From positions 1 to 41,532 of the forward strand of contig CAAFTU010000107.1 in the NCBI GenBank assembly GCA_900766005.1: DNA of 41,532 bases, read 5' to 3'. The notes beneath the pieces were generated by a model. That model saw only the letters and a list, made by a program, of their open reading frames with translations, searched no databases and was not told the DNA's origin. The translations under genes were made by a program, and so were the position numbers. Below, one piece after another: positions 1-7,667 of the stretch. The DNA is from an uncultured Bacteroides sp. GTDB taxonomy: Bacteria > Bacteroidota > Bacteroidia > Bacteroidales > Bacteroidaceae. Position 1 is the stretch's first letter. Each line of letters starts with the position of its first letter.

Positions 1-5
1 AAACT

Positions 6-78
6 GCGGAAATAGCTCAGTTGGTAGAGCATAACCTTGCCAAGGTTAGGGTCGCGAGTTCGAGTCTCGTTTTCCGCT
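6..78 (+). tRNA. tRNA-Gly (GCC)
   Basis: A complete 73-nt cloverleaf. The acceptor arm GCGGAAA (6-12) pairs with TTTCCGC (71-77), with T78 as discriminator. The anticodon stem TAACC/GGTTA closes the loop TTGCCAA, which gives anticodon GCC (glycine). The T-arm contains GTTCGAGTC. CCA is not encoded. A run of seven T at 82-88 follows at once and probably ends transcription. Confidence 0.96.
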
Positions 79-484
79 CAGTTTTTTTAATGAATAGTTT
101 ATACGTATACAATTTAGGTTAAAAAATTATATTTTTATTGACAAGGTTGAGAGAAATTTGTGTTGATGTCTCTGTTTCATTATGGCTCGACAAATTTCTT
201 GAGGCAAAAGAGGTCTGCGAATTGTGAAATCCGCAGCTTTTTCTGTTTTTATACACTACCTTCTTCTTCGGCTTCAAACCGAAATCTTTCAGATTCGAAC
301 CGAAATCTTTCAGATTCAAACAGAAATTCAGATTCGAACCGAAATCTTTCAGATTCAAACAGAAATCTTTCAGATTCGAACAGAAATGCTGTGCTTCCCT
401 TGCTTGCACCCCACTGTTTCTCTTGCTTGCAGCTCACTGCTTCACTTTCCTCTCAAAAGTTTTTCCTCTCAAAACTTTCCATGC
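79..484. other. Intergenic stretch with low-complexity repeats, no credible gene
   Basis: About 400 bases lie between tRNA-Gly and the nagA promoter. The stretch starts with the tRNA T-run, continues AT-rich, then holds the 21-base array at 270-387. After that come shorter duplications: TCTTGCTTGCA-like words around 397-440 and a doubled TTCCTCTCAAAA at about 449-480. Frames stay open through the array only because its period is a multiple of three. I see no protein family, start context or codon bias that supports a gene. Confidence 0.6.
270..387. repeat. Tandem array, 21-base unit, about 5.7 copies
   Basis: Degenerate direct repeats of GATTCGAACCGAAATCTTTCA. Units alternate between the forms ...TCGAACCG... 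and ...TCAAACAG..., and one copy is shortened by 3 bases. The unit contains the near-palindrome GATTCGAACCGAAATC. The array lies about 100-200 bases upstream of the nagA promoter. It is one of many locus-specific arrays in this window. Its function is unknown. Confidence 0.85.
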
Positions 485-521
485 TTTTTTGCAGAAATCT
501 CAATATAAAAACGTACTTTTG
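485..521 (+). promoter_or_regulatory. Bacteroides-type promoter of the nagA pair
   Basis: TACTTTTG at 514-521 matches the TAnnTTTG -7 element. A T-rich TTTTTTG at 485-491 lies 22 bases upstream as the -33 element. The predicted 5' leader to the ATG at 599 is about 70 nt. Confidence 0.6.
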
Positions 522-598
522 CATGAGAAAGGACCAGCTGATGTCCCCCGAAAGAACGTCGTTGGCCCATGACCTATAATTAATTTAACAACAGTAAT

Positions 599-1765
599 AT
601 GTTAACACAAATCATCAACGCACGTATCCTGACGCCGCAAGGCTGGCTGAAGGATGGTTCTGTTCTTATCCGTGACAATAAAATATTGGAAGTAACCAAC
701 TGTGACCTGGCTATTATCGGTGCCAAGCTGATTGATGCCAAGGGCATGTATATCGTTCCCGGCGGGGTGGAAATCCACGCTCACGGGGGTGGCGGATGCG
801 ACTTCATGGAAGGCACCGAAGAGGCTTTCCGCGGCGCTATCAAGGCTCACATGCAGCATGGTACCACCAGTATTTTCCCCACACTTTCATCCTCTACCAT
901 TCCGATGATCCGCGCTGCTGCAGCTACTACGGAGAAGATGATGGCCGAACCGAACAGTCCGGTGCTGGGTCTTCACTTGGAAGGCCACTATTTCAACATG
1001 AAGATGGCGGGTGGTCAGCTTCCTGAAAACATCAAGAATCCCGACCCCGAAGAATATATCCCTCTGCTGGAGGAAACGAACTGCATCAAGCGCTGGGATG
1101 CGGCTCCTGAACTGCCGGGTGCCATGCAGTTTGGTAAATACATCACGGCCAAGGGTGTGCTGGCTTCTGTGGGCCACACGCAGGCTGAGTTTGAGGACAT
1201 TCAGACTGCTTTTGAAGCGGGCTATACGCATGCTACTCACTTCTACAATGCGATGCCGGGCTTCCATAAGAAAAGAGAATACAAGTATGAAGGTACGGTG
1301 GAAAGTATTTATCTGATGGATGACATGACGGTGGAAGTGGTGGCCGACGGTATCCATGTGCCTCCCACGATTCTGCGTCTGGTGTACAAGATCAAGGGTG
1401 TGGAACGCACGTGCTTGATTACGGATGCACTGGCTTGTGCGGCAAGCGACAGCCAGACGGCTTTCGACCCGCGTGTGATCATTGAAGACGGTGTGTGCAA
1501 GCTGGCCGACCGCTCGGCTCTGGCGGGCAGTGTGGCTACGATGGACCGCCTGATCCGTACGATGGTGCAGAAGGCGGAAATTCCGTTGGCGGATGCCATC
1601 CGCATGATGTCGGAAACTCCGGCTCGCATCATGGGTGTGCTCGACCGCAAGGGTACGCTCGAACGCGGCAAGGATGCGGATATCATTGCGCTGGACAAGG
1701 ACTTGAATGTGCGCGCCGTGTGGGCAATGGGCGAATTGGTGGAAGGCACCAATAAATTGTTTTAA
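599..1765 (+). CDS. nagA: N-acetylglucosamine-6-phosphate deacetylase, first paralogue
   Basis: Predicted to hydrolyse GlcNAc-6-phosphate to glucosamine-6-phosphate and acetate in the cytoplasm, the entry step of amino-sugar breakdown and recycling. The protein is 388 aa, normal for NagA (amidohydrolase superfamily). The metal motif HAHG is at H60/H62, the ligand Glu is E128 in HLEGHYF, and His residues sit in SVGHT and in THATHFYNAMPG. The catalytic Asp is about D276 in LITDAL. One oddity is that the normally conserved EGP(Y/F) reads EGHYF, with His130 replacing Pro beside the metal-ligand Glu. It lies 57 bases upstream of a close paralogue and probably shares its promoter. Family assignment is secure. 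Whether the substrate is still GlcNAc-6-P is inference. Confidence 0.92.
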   Translation: MLTQIINARILTPQGWLKDGSVLIRDNKILEVTNCDLAIIGAKLIDAKGMYIVPGGVEIHAHGGGGCDFMEGTEEAFRGAIKAHMQHGTTSIFPTLSSSTIPMIRAAAATTEKMMAEPNSPVLGLHLEGHYFNMKMAGGQLPENIKNPDPEEYIPLLEETNCIKRWDAAPELPGAMQFGKYITAKGVLASVGHTQAEFEDIQTAFEAGYTHATHFYNAMPGFHKKREYKYEGTVESIYLMDDMTVEVVADGIHVPPTILRLVYKIKGVERTCLITDALACAASDSQTAFDPRVIIEDGVCKLADRSALAGSVATMDRLIRTMVQKAEIPLADAIRMMSETPARIMGVLDRKGTLERGKDADIIALDKDLNVRAVWAMGELVEGTNKLF

Positions 1766-1822
1766 TGCTGTCTCCTTGGAGGGTAGATAGAAGATATGAA
1801 TGTGGACTAACAGTAGAATTTT

Positions 1823-2995
1823 ATGTTGACTCAGATTATAAACGGAAAAATCCTGACTCCGCAAGGCTGGCTGGAAGAGGGCTCTGTATTGATTAGTGAT
1901 GGAAAAATTTTGGAGGTGACCAACAGTGATTTGGCGGTGATCGGCGCTACGGTGATTGATGCCCGCGGAATGACGATTGTGCCGGGTTTTGTGGGGATGC
2001 ACCTGCATGGCGGCGGCGGTCATGACTTTACGGAGGCCACGGAAGAGGCGTTCCGTACGGCTACGATGGCGCATCTCAAGCACGGGGCTACTACGGTGTT
2101 CCCCACGCTGTCGTCGACTTCTTTCGACAAGCTGTATCAGGCGGCTGAGGTGTGCGAGAAACTGATGGCTGAGAAGAACTCTCCGGTGCTCGGTCTGCAT
2201 ATCGAGGGTCCGTATCTGAACCCGAAGATGGCGGGCACGCAGTATGACGGCCTGCTGAAGGGGATGGATGAGAAAGAATATGTGCCGTTTCTGGAAAAGA
2301 CGGCGTGCGTGAAGCGCTGGGATGTGAGCCCCGAACTGGAAGGGGCGCACGACTTTGCGAAGTATGCGCGTGCCAAGGGCATCCTGACGGCGCTCACGCA
2401 CACGGAGGCTGAGTATGAGGAGGTGAAGAAGGCTTTTGAGGCAGGCTTCACGCATGCGGCTCACTTCTACAATGCGATGCCGGGCTTCCACAAGCGCCGT
2501 GAGTATAAATATGAGGGTACTATCGAGAGTGTGTATCTCACCGAGGGGATGTCGGTGGAGGTGATTGCCGACGGTATCCACTTGCCGGCTACGATCCTGA
2601 AGCTGGTGTATAAGCTGAAGGGCGTGGAGCATACGTGTCTGGTGGCGGACGCGATGGCGTATGCGGCTTGCGACAAGGATGTGAAGGTGGACGGACGCTA
2701 CGTGATTGAAGACGGGGTGTGCAAGATGGCCGATCATTCTTCTTTGGCGGGCAGCTTGGCTACGATGGATACGCTGGTGCGCACGATGGTGCAGAAGGCG
2801 AATATTCCGCTGGAAGATGCGGTGCGCATGGCTTCGGAAACTCCGGCCCGTCTCATCGGGGTGGACCACCGCAAGGGTAGTCTGGCTCGGGGCAAGGATG
2901 CGGATATCGTGATCCTGGACCAGCAGCTCAATGTGCGCTGCGTGTGGTCGATGGGTGTGATTGTGCCCGGCACGGATAAGCTGCTGCACAGCTGA
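1823..2995 (+). CDS. nagA: N-acetylglucosamine-6-phosphate deacetylase, second paralogue
   Basis: 390 aa and collinear with the upstream gene, with many identical blocks (for example HFYNAMPGFHK and SETPAR). It clearly arose by tandem duplication. It keeps the metal motif HLHG, the canonical HIEGPYL, the His in LTHTEAEYEE, the His in THAAHFYNAMPG, and the catalytic Asp in VADAMAYAA. Of the two it is the more canonical NagA at the EGP site. The start ATG at 1823 aligns with the start of the first copy. The ending is unusual: a tandem repeat begins inside the stop codon and adds further in-frame TGA codons downstream. Predicted to be co-transcribed with the first copy. Confidence 0.92.
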   Translation: MLTQIINGKILTPQGWLEEGSVLISDGKILEVTNSDLAVIGATVIDARGMTIVPGFVGMHLHGGGGHDFTEATEEAFRTATMAHLKHGATTVFPTLSSTSFDKLYQAAEVCEKLMAEKNSPVLGLHIEGPYLNPKMAGTQYDGLLKGMDEKEYVPFLEKTACVKRWDVSPELEGAHDFAKYARAKGILTALTHTEAEYEEVKKAFEAGFTHAAHFYNAMPGFHKRREYKYEGTIESVYLTEGMSVEVIADGIHLPATILKLVYKLKGVEHTCLVADAMAYAACDKDVKVDGRYVIEDGVCKMADHSSLAGSLATMDTLVRTMVQKANIPLEDAVRMASETPARLIGVDHRKGSLARGKDADIVILDQQLNVRCVWSMGVIVPGTDKLLHS

Positions 2996-3046
2996 TTGCA
3001 CGTGCACGACTGATTGCATGACTGATTGCACGCGCACGACTGATTG
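2993..3046 (+). repeat. Tandem repeat starting in the nagA2 stop codon
   Basis: Units are TGATTGCACGTGCACGAC (18), TGATTGCATGAC (12), TGATTGCACGCGCACGAC (18) and a partial TGATTGTGAT. The first TGA is the nagA stop. Because the units are multiples of three, the later TGA codons stay in the same frame, giving four stops in series. The inner GTGCAC and GCGC words are palindromic. Confidence 0.85.
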
Positions 3047-3093
3047 TGATAATGACTCACTCTATGGGTAGTTTGTTATAAAATGGTTCTTTG

Positions 3094-3135
3094 ACGGATG
3101 TTGCCACACCGCTTGCGGGGGCAGCATCCGTTTTA
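3094..3135 (+). terminator. Terminator of the nagA pair
   Basis: ACGGATGTTGCC (3094-3105) pairs with GGCAGCATCCGT (3120-3131) with one wobble pair, followed by TTTT. Its apical part, TTGCCAC...TTGCGG..GGCAG, resembles four other terminators in the window and is the weakest match of the set. Confidence 0.75.
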
Positions 3136-3145
3136 TTTGGTGCTT

Positions 3146-3245
3146 CCCGGCTTTCGGGTGAAGTGTTTTTCCGGTTCTCGGAAGAAGTTTTTCCCCGGCT
3201 TTCGGAATAAGTGTTTTTCCGGTTCTCGGAATAAGTGTTTTTTTC
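3146..3245. repeat. Tandem array, four units of 22-26 bases
   Basis: Units follow the pattern CCGGTTCTCGGAATAAGTG plus a T-run. They alternate between a CCCGGCTTTCGG and a CCGGTTCTCGG form, so a higher-order unit of about 48 bases appears twice. The array lies between the nagA terminator and the GH97 start. It happens to be open in the GH97 frame. Confidence 0.8.
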
Positions 3246-3280
3246 TGTTCGGCTGTATTATAGAAAAAACGATAAATGCT

Positions 3281-5311
3281 ATGAGATTCAGTTATTATTT
3301 AGGAGCTTTTCTGTGCATGCTCGGCTGCTATGCTTGCAGCAGTCCGAAAACAGAGGTGTCTTCGCCCGACGGGCATATTTCAACGACTTTTTTGCTGGAT
3401 GAGCAGGGGCAGCCTTTTTATCGGGTGGCCGTGGGCGACTCGCTGCTGATTGCCAATTCGGCTTTGGGCTTCATAGAGAAGAAGGGACTGGCCTTGGATA
3501 AGGGTTTCCGGCTGAAGAAAACGGTGTTCAGCAGCAAGGATGAGACGTGGCATCAGCCTTGGGGGGAGAACAAGACCAACCGGAATCATTATAATGAGAT
3601 GGCGGTGGTGCTCACCAATGACGATGCGGTGGATCTCACGCTGCGCTTCCGGGTGTTCAACGACGGGCTGGGCTTCCGCTATGAGTATGCGGCGCCGAAG
3701 GTGGATTCGCTGCTGATTATGGATGAGCTGACGGCTTTCCGCTTCTGCCAGAAGGCTACGTCGTGGTCGATCCCGGCCAGCGCGGAAACGTATGAGCTGC
3801 TCTATCGCCAGCTGCCGCTCGCTGAGGTGGAGACGGCCAACACGCCTTTCACGTTTAAAACGGACGGGGGACTGTATGGCAGCATTCATGAGGCGGCGCT
3901 GTATGACTTTCCGGAGATGACGCTGAAGCGCGAGCAGGGGGAACTGAAGGCGGACTTGGCTCCGTGGCCCGACGGGGTGAAGGCGCGCAAGGGCAACCGT
4001 TTTGCTACTTCCTGGCGCACCATTCAGCTGGCTCCGGAGGCGGTGGGACTGGTCAACTCGGCGCTGATTCTGAATCTCAATGAGCCGTGTGTGCTGAAGG
4101 ATACGGACTGGATCCGGCCGATGAAGTATGTCGGTGTGTGGTGGGGCATGCATCTGGGCATCGAGACGTGGCAGATGGACGACCGCCACGGGGCGACGAC
4201 GGAGAATGCGAAGCGGTATATCGACTTTGCTGCCAAGAATCACATCGACGGGGTGCTGTTTGAGGGCTGGAACGAAGGCTGGGAGAGCTGGGGCGGACGC
4301 CAGCATTTTGACTTTACGAAGCCGTATGCCGATTTTGATATGGAGGAGATTGCGCGCTATGCTGCAGAGAAGGGGGTGGAAATCATTGGCCATCATGAGA
4401 CGGGCGGCAATATCCCGAATTATGAGCGGCAGCTGGACAAGGCGATGCAGTGGTATACCGACCACGGGGTGCATGTCTTGAAGACGGGCTATGCGGGAGG
4501 TTTCCCGGGGGGCTTGTCGCACCACGGACAGTATGGGGTGAGTCATTATCAGAAGGTGGTGGAGACGGCGGCCCGCCACCGGATGACGGTGGATGCGCAT
4601 GAGCCGATCAAGGATACGGGTATCCGCCGCACGTGGCCGAACATGATGACGCGCGAGGGGGCGCGGGGCATGGAGTGGAATGCGTGGAGCGAGGGGAATC
4701 CGCCTTCGCATCATGTGATGCTGCCGTTTACGCGCTTGCTTTCCGGACCGATGGATTATACGCCGGGCACGTTTGATATCTTGTTTCTGAATACGAAGGA
4801 TTCGCCGCGCCGCAAGAAGTGGAATGATCAGGATAAGGGCAACAGCCGGGTGAACACGACGCTGGCGAAGCAGCTGGCCAACTGGGTGATTCTGTATTCG
4901 CCGCTGCAGATGGCTTCGGACTTGATTGAGCATTATGAGGGTCATCCGGCGTTCCAGTTCTTCCGTGATTTTAATCCCGACTGTGATGAGTCGAGGGCGC
5001 TGGCGGGCGAACCGGGTGAGTTTATCGCGGTGGTGCGCCGCTGCAAGGACCAGTATTTCCTGGGGGCGGCCACGAATGAGGAGCCGCGCACGCTGGAGGT
5101 GAAGCTGGATTTTCTGCAGCCGGGGGTGTCGTATCGGGCAGTGGTTTATGCCGACGGCGATCAGGCGGACTGGAAGACGAATCCTACGGATTATCAGATT
5201 GTGGAGCAGATTGTGGATGCAAGCATGTCGCTGCCGGTGCGTATGGCGCCGGGGGGCGGACAGGCTATCTCGTTTATGCCGCTCACTCAATCGCTGAAGA
5301 AGCCGTTTTAA
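3281..5311 (+). CDS. GH97 glycoside hydrolase, SusB-like inverting alpha-glucosidase
   Basis: 676 aa from the chosen ATG. An N-terminal hydrophobic segment ends in LGCYACSS, so it is likely a lipoprotein anchored at Cys16 or Cys19. A GH97 N-terminal beta-sandwich (about 25-270) precedes the catalytic barrel. The three Glu of the inverting SusB subgroup are visible: E373 in HHETGGN, E441 in DAHEP and E465 in GMEWNAW. Retaining GH97 galactosidases carry an Asp nucleophile instead, so release of glucose from alpha-glucosides is the best guess. The frame stays open upstream to 3098, but that part is tandem repeat, and a proper signal peptide begins only at 3281. No SusC/SusD pair is nearby. The downstream neighbour is convergent. 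Confidence 0.9.
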   Translation: MRFSYYLGAFLCMLGCYACSSPKTEVSSPDGHISTTFLLDEQGQPFYRVAVGDSLLIANSALGFIEKKGLALDKGFRLKKTVFSSKDETWHQPWGENKTNRNHYNEMAVVLTNDDAVDLTLRFRVFNDGLGFRYEYAAPKVDSLLIMDELTAFRFCQKATSWSIPASAETYELLYRQLPLAEVETANTPFTFKTDGGLYGSIHEAALYDFPEMTLKREQGELKADLAPWPDGVKARKGNRFATSWRTIQLAPEAVGLVNSALILNLNEPCVLKDTDWIRPMKYVGVWWGMHLGIETWQMDDRHGATTENAKRYIDFAAKNHIDGVLFEGWNEGWESWGGRQHFDFTKPYADFDMEEIARYAAEKGVEIIGHHETGGNIPNYERQLDKAMQWYTDHGVHVLKTGYAGGFPGGLSHHGQYGVSHYQKVVETAARHRMTVDAHEPIKDTGIRRTWPNMMTREGARGMEWNAWSEGNPPSHHVMLPFTRLLSGPMDYTPGTFDILFLNTKDSPRRKKWNDQDKGNSRVNTTLAKQLANWVILYSPLQMASDLIEHYEGHPAFQFFRDFNPDCDESRALAGEPGEFIAVVRRCKDQYFLGAATNEEPRTLEVKLDFLQPGVSYRAVVYADGDQADWKTNPTDYQIVEQIVDASMSLPVRMAPGGGQAISFMPLTQSLKKPF

Positions 5312-5390
5312 AAAAAGAGTTTGCTTTTGAAAATAGTTTTTGCTTTTTAAAAAGTTTTGCTTTTGAAAAAGGCAGGCTAAAATAAAGAAG
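5312..5390. repeat. Short tandem array after the GH97 gene
   Basis: Three degenerate units of about 18-19 bases (GTTTGCTTTTGAAAA, GTTTTTGCTTTTTAAAAA, GTTTTGCTTTTGAAAAA) fill the gap between the stop codon and the terminator. Confidence 0.6.
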
Positions 5391-5425
5391 AAAGCCGCTG
5401 GTTGCTTGATGCTTCCAGCGGCTTT
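5391..5425. terminator. Bidirectional terminator between convergent genes
   Basis: AAAGCCGCTGG (5391-5401) pairs perfectly with CCAGCGGCTTT (5415-5425) around a 13-base loop. It lies between the GH97 gene (plus strand) and the acyl-CoA synthetase gene (minus strand) and could serve both. Confidence 0.75.
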
Positions 5426-5460
5426 GCTGTTGGGGATATATGTGTTGTGTGTTAAGTAGT

Positions 5461-7125
5461 TTATCCTTTAGCTTCCTGATACATGAACCGCTTGATGGAT
5501 TTCTTGGCGGTTTTCTCGAACTCTTCAAAATGAATCTTCACTTTGCTCACCTGGCAGTAGTTGGCCAGCTGGGTGTTGAGCTCGATGCGGTTCTGCTCCA
5601 TCACCTTCTCGATGTCTTCCTGGTGCAGCCCGTGGGCAAACGCATCGTCGAAATCGGGGTAAATCAGCGCCACCAGTTTGTCGTGCTGCAACACGACGAG
5701 CGATTCGGACACATAGGGCATGTTGTTGAGCTTGCTTTCAATCTCCTCCGGGTAGATGTTCTGTCCGCTGGAGGTGAGCAGCAGGTTCTTGCTCCGGCCG
5801 CGCACTGTGACGTTGCCGCCCTCATCCATCGTGGCCAGGTCGCCCGTGTGGAGCCAACCGTTCACGTCGATGATCTGCGACGTGGCTTCCGGATTCTTGT
5901 AGTAGCCCAGCATGAGGTTGACCCCCTTGCAGATGATTTCGCCGGGCACCGTCTGCGGATCGGGAGAGTCGATGCGCACTTCCATGCGGGAAGCTGCCTT
6001 TCCGCAAGAGGCCTGCTTGATGGTCTCCCAGCGGCTGGAGCAGATGATGGGGCCGCATTCGGTCATTCCGTAGGCCATGGTGTAGGGGAATCCGATCTTC
6101 TTGAAGAAGGCTTCCACCTCCGGGTTGAACGGGGCACCGCCGATGATGATCTCGTCAAACTGTCCGCCGAATATCTCCATGGCTGCCTGGCGGGCAGAGG
6201 CTTTGATTTTATCGTTGATGATAGGCACGTTGAGCAGCAGTTTGCCTATTTTGTTGTCTAACTTGGGGAGGATATTTTTCTTGATAATCTTTTCTACAAT
6301 CAGCGGCACGCAGGAGATGACGCGGGGCTTGATCTCGGCAAACGACTGGGCGATGATCTTGGGCGTCGGCATGCGGGTGAGGAAGTAGATGTGGGCACCT
6401 GCAGAAAAGCCGTAGAGGAAGTCGTACACCATGCCAAATACATGACCCATGGGGAGCATGGAAACGATGTGGTCGCCGGGTTTCACCCGCAGCATCTCGA
6501 AGCAGTAGGCCACGTTCGACCACAGGCTGCGGTAGGGAAGCATCACTCCTTTGGAGTAGCCGGTGGTGCCCGACGTGTAGTTGATCACGGCCAGTTCTTC
6601 CGGCTGGTCCTTGCGGTAGGAGATGTGCTCGGGGCGGAAGTTCTTGGGATAGCGCTGTCCGTAGATGGCGTTGCGGTTTTCGCTGGCTTCTCTCAGCTTC
6701 GGGTTGCGCGCCAGTAGCAGCGAGAAGTCGTTGAGCAGGGCGATGCCTTCGAGCAGGGGCATGGCGTCTTCGTTGAGGTTCTCCCACACGCGGTCGCCCA
6801 CAAAGAGCAGTTTGGCTTCGGAATGGTTGACAATGTTGTGGATGTTGTCCGACTTGAATTCGTGCAGGATGGGCACGATGACGGCTCCATAGGTCACTGT
6901 GGCCAGAAAGGCGACTGCCCAGTGGGCACTGTTGCGTCCGCAGACGGCTATTTTGTCTCCCGGCTGGATGCCGGCGCTTTCCAATACGATGTGGAATTTG
7001 GCTATCTTGCGTGCCACATCTTTATATTGAAGGGTGATTCCTTTGTAGTCTGTCAATGCATCTTTATCCCAATTCTGGATGATGCTCTGTTCTATGTAAT
7101 CAATGAAGTGCTGTTCTTGTTTCAT
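5461..7125 (-). CDS. AMP-binding acyl-CoA synthetase (long-chain fatty acid-CoA ligase type)
   Basis: 554 aa, ANL superfamily of adenylate-forming enzymes. It activates a carboxylic acid with ATP to an acyl-adenylate and then to a CoA thioester. Visible motifs are the P-loop YTSGTTGYSKG (183-193), the A5 motif AYGMTECGP, GWLHTGDLATMDEGG, the hinge RGRSKNLLLTSSGQNIYPEEIE, and a C-terminal Lys-rich KKSIKRF expected to hold the catalytic lysine. There is no signal peptide, so it should be cytoplasmic or membrane-associated. It is monocistronic, with a promoter at 7157-7164 and a long repeat array upstream of that. A long-chain fatty acid substrate is inferred from overall layout. An acyl-ACP synthetase cannot be excluded. 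Confidence 0.87.
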   Translation of the reverse strand: MKQEQHFIDYIEQSIIQNWDKDALTDYKGITLQYKDVARKIAKFHIVLESAGIQPGDKIAVCGRNSAHWAVAFLATVTYGAVIVPILHEFKSDNIHNIVNHSEAKLLFVGDRVWENLNEDAMPLLEGIALLNDFSLLLARNPKLREASENRNAIYGQRYPKNFRPEHISYRKDQPEELAVINYTSGTTGYSKGVMLPYRSLWSNVAYCFEMLRVKPGDHIVSMLPMGHVFGMVYDFLYGFSAGAHIYFLTRMPTPKIIAQSFAEIKPRVISCVPLIVEKIIKKNILPKLDNKIGKLLLNVPIINDKIKASARQAAMEIFGGQFDEIIIGGAPFNPEVEAFFKKIGFPYTMAYGMTECGPIICSSRWETIKQASCGKAASRMEVRIDSPDPQTVPGEIICKGVNLMLGYYKNPEATSQIIDVNGWLHTGDLATMDEGGNVTVRGRSKNLLLTSSGQNIYPEEIESKLNNMPYVSESLVVLQHDKLVALIYPDFDDAFAHGLHQEDIEKVMEQNRIELNTQLANYCQVSKVKIHFEEFEKTAKKSIKRFMYQEAKG

Positions 7126-7156
7126 TCAATTTTTGCACATTTGGTTTAAATCTGCG

Positions 7157-7164
7157 CAAAAATA
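7157..7164 (-). promoter_or_regulatory. -7 element for the acyl-CoA synthetase gene
   Basis: The minus strand reads TATTTTTG, a match to TAnnTTTG, 32 bases upstream of the start codon. No good -33 element is visible. Confidence 0.45.
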
Positions 7165-7219
7165 GTGCTTAATAAGTGTAATTTTGAATTTATAATTTAA
7201 GTTTTATACTTAATTAACG

Positions 7220-7494
7220 TAGGAAATTTGACAAAACTCCCCCGGAAATCTGAAAAAAATCTCCTGGAAATCTGACGAAACTCTCCTGGAAATCTGACGA
7301 AACTCTCCTGGAAATCTGACAAAAAACTCCTGGAAATTTGAAAAAAATCTCTCGGAAATTTAGAAAAAATTTCTCGGGGATTTGACGAAACTCTCCATGG
7401 AAATCTGACAAAACTCTCTCGGAAATTTGAAAAAAATCTCCCCTTGGGATTTGACGAAACTCTCCATGGAAATTTGATAAAACTCTCCCGGAAA
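7220..7494. repeat. Large degenerate tandem array, about 12 units of 22-23 bases
   Basis: The unit is GGAAATCTGACGAAACTCTCCT, with variants at the TCTGACG core (TTTGACA, CTGAAAA, TTAGAAA) and at the end (CTCCT, CTCTC, TCCAT). Two adjacent units near 7266-7309 are identical. There are no unique spacers between units, so this is not CRISPR. The array lies upstream of the acyl-CoA synthetase promoter and downstream of the antiporter terminator. Its last unit forms the left arm of that terminator. Confidence 0.9.
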
Positions 7495-7517
7495 AGAATG
7501 GTTTCCGGGAGAGTTTT
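7479..7517. terminator. Terminator hairpin built from a repeat unit
   Basis: AAAACTCTCCCGGAAA (7479-7494) pairs perfectly (16 bp) with TTTCCGGGAGAGTTTT (7502-7517) around a 7-base loop. On the minus strand it lies downstream of the antiporter gene. The left arm is the terminal unit of the tandem array. Confidence 0.75.
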
Positions 7518-7548
7518 TCGGTAGAGCGGAGGCTCAGTCTTTATATTC

Positions 7549-7661
7549 TTCTTTTGCGTAAGAGGCTGATGTTCTTTTGCGTAATAGGTTGATGTCCTTT
7601 TCGAAAAGAGGCCGATGTTCTTTTACGTAAGAAGATGAAGTACCTTTCGAAAGAAGATGAT
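7549..7661. repeat. Tandem array, 23-base unit, about 5 copies
   Basis: Units such as TTCTTTTGCGTAAGAGGCTG(ATG) repeat at 7549, 7572, 7595, 7618 and 7641 (last partial). The central GCGTAA alternates with TCGAAA. The array ends 6 bases from the antiporter stop, so it lies in that gene's 3' untranslated region. Confidence 0.85.
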
Positions 7662-7667
7662 AAAAAG

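Noticed and set aside
160..579. Open frame with SDSNRNL-type repeats upstream of nagA
   Set aside because: The repeats arise from a 21-base non-coding array that is open in several frames. It has no conserved domain and its end runs through the nagA promoter.
887..3037. 716-aa open frame antisense to the nagA pair
   Set aside because: A shadow of two high-GC-third-position genes on the other strand. It spans both genes and their gap, and its translation is His/Arg-rich with no family match.
3098..3280. N-terminal extension of the GH97 gene
   Set aside because: Encoded by the terminator and tandem array. A lipoprotein signal peptide starts at 3281.
7220..7500. Possible CRISPR array
   Set aside because: Repeats are adjacent without unique spacers, unit sequences drift, and no cas genes are present.
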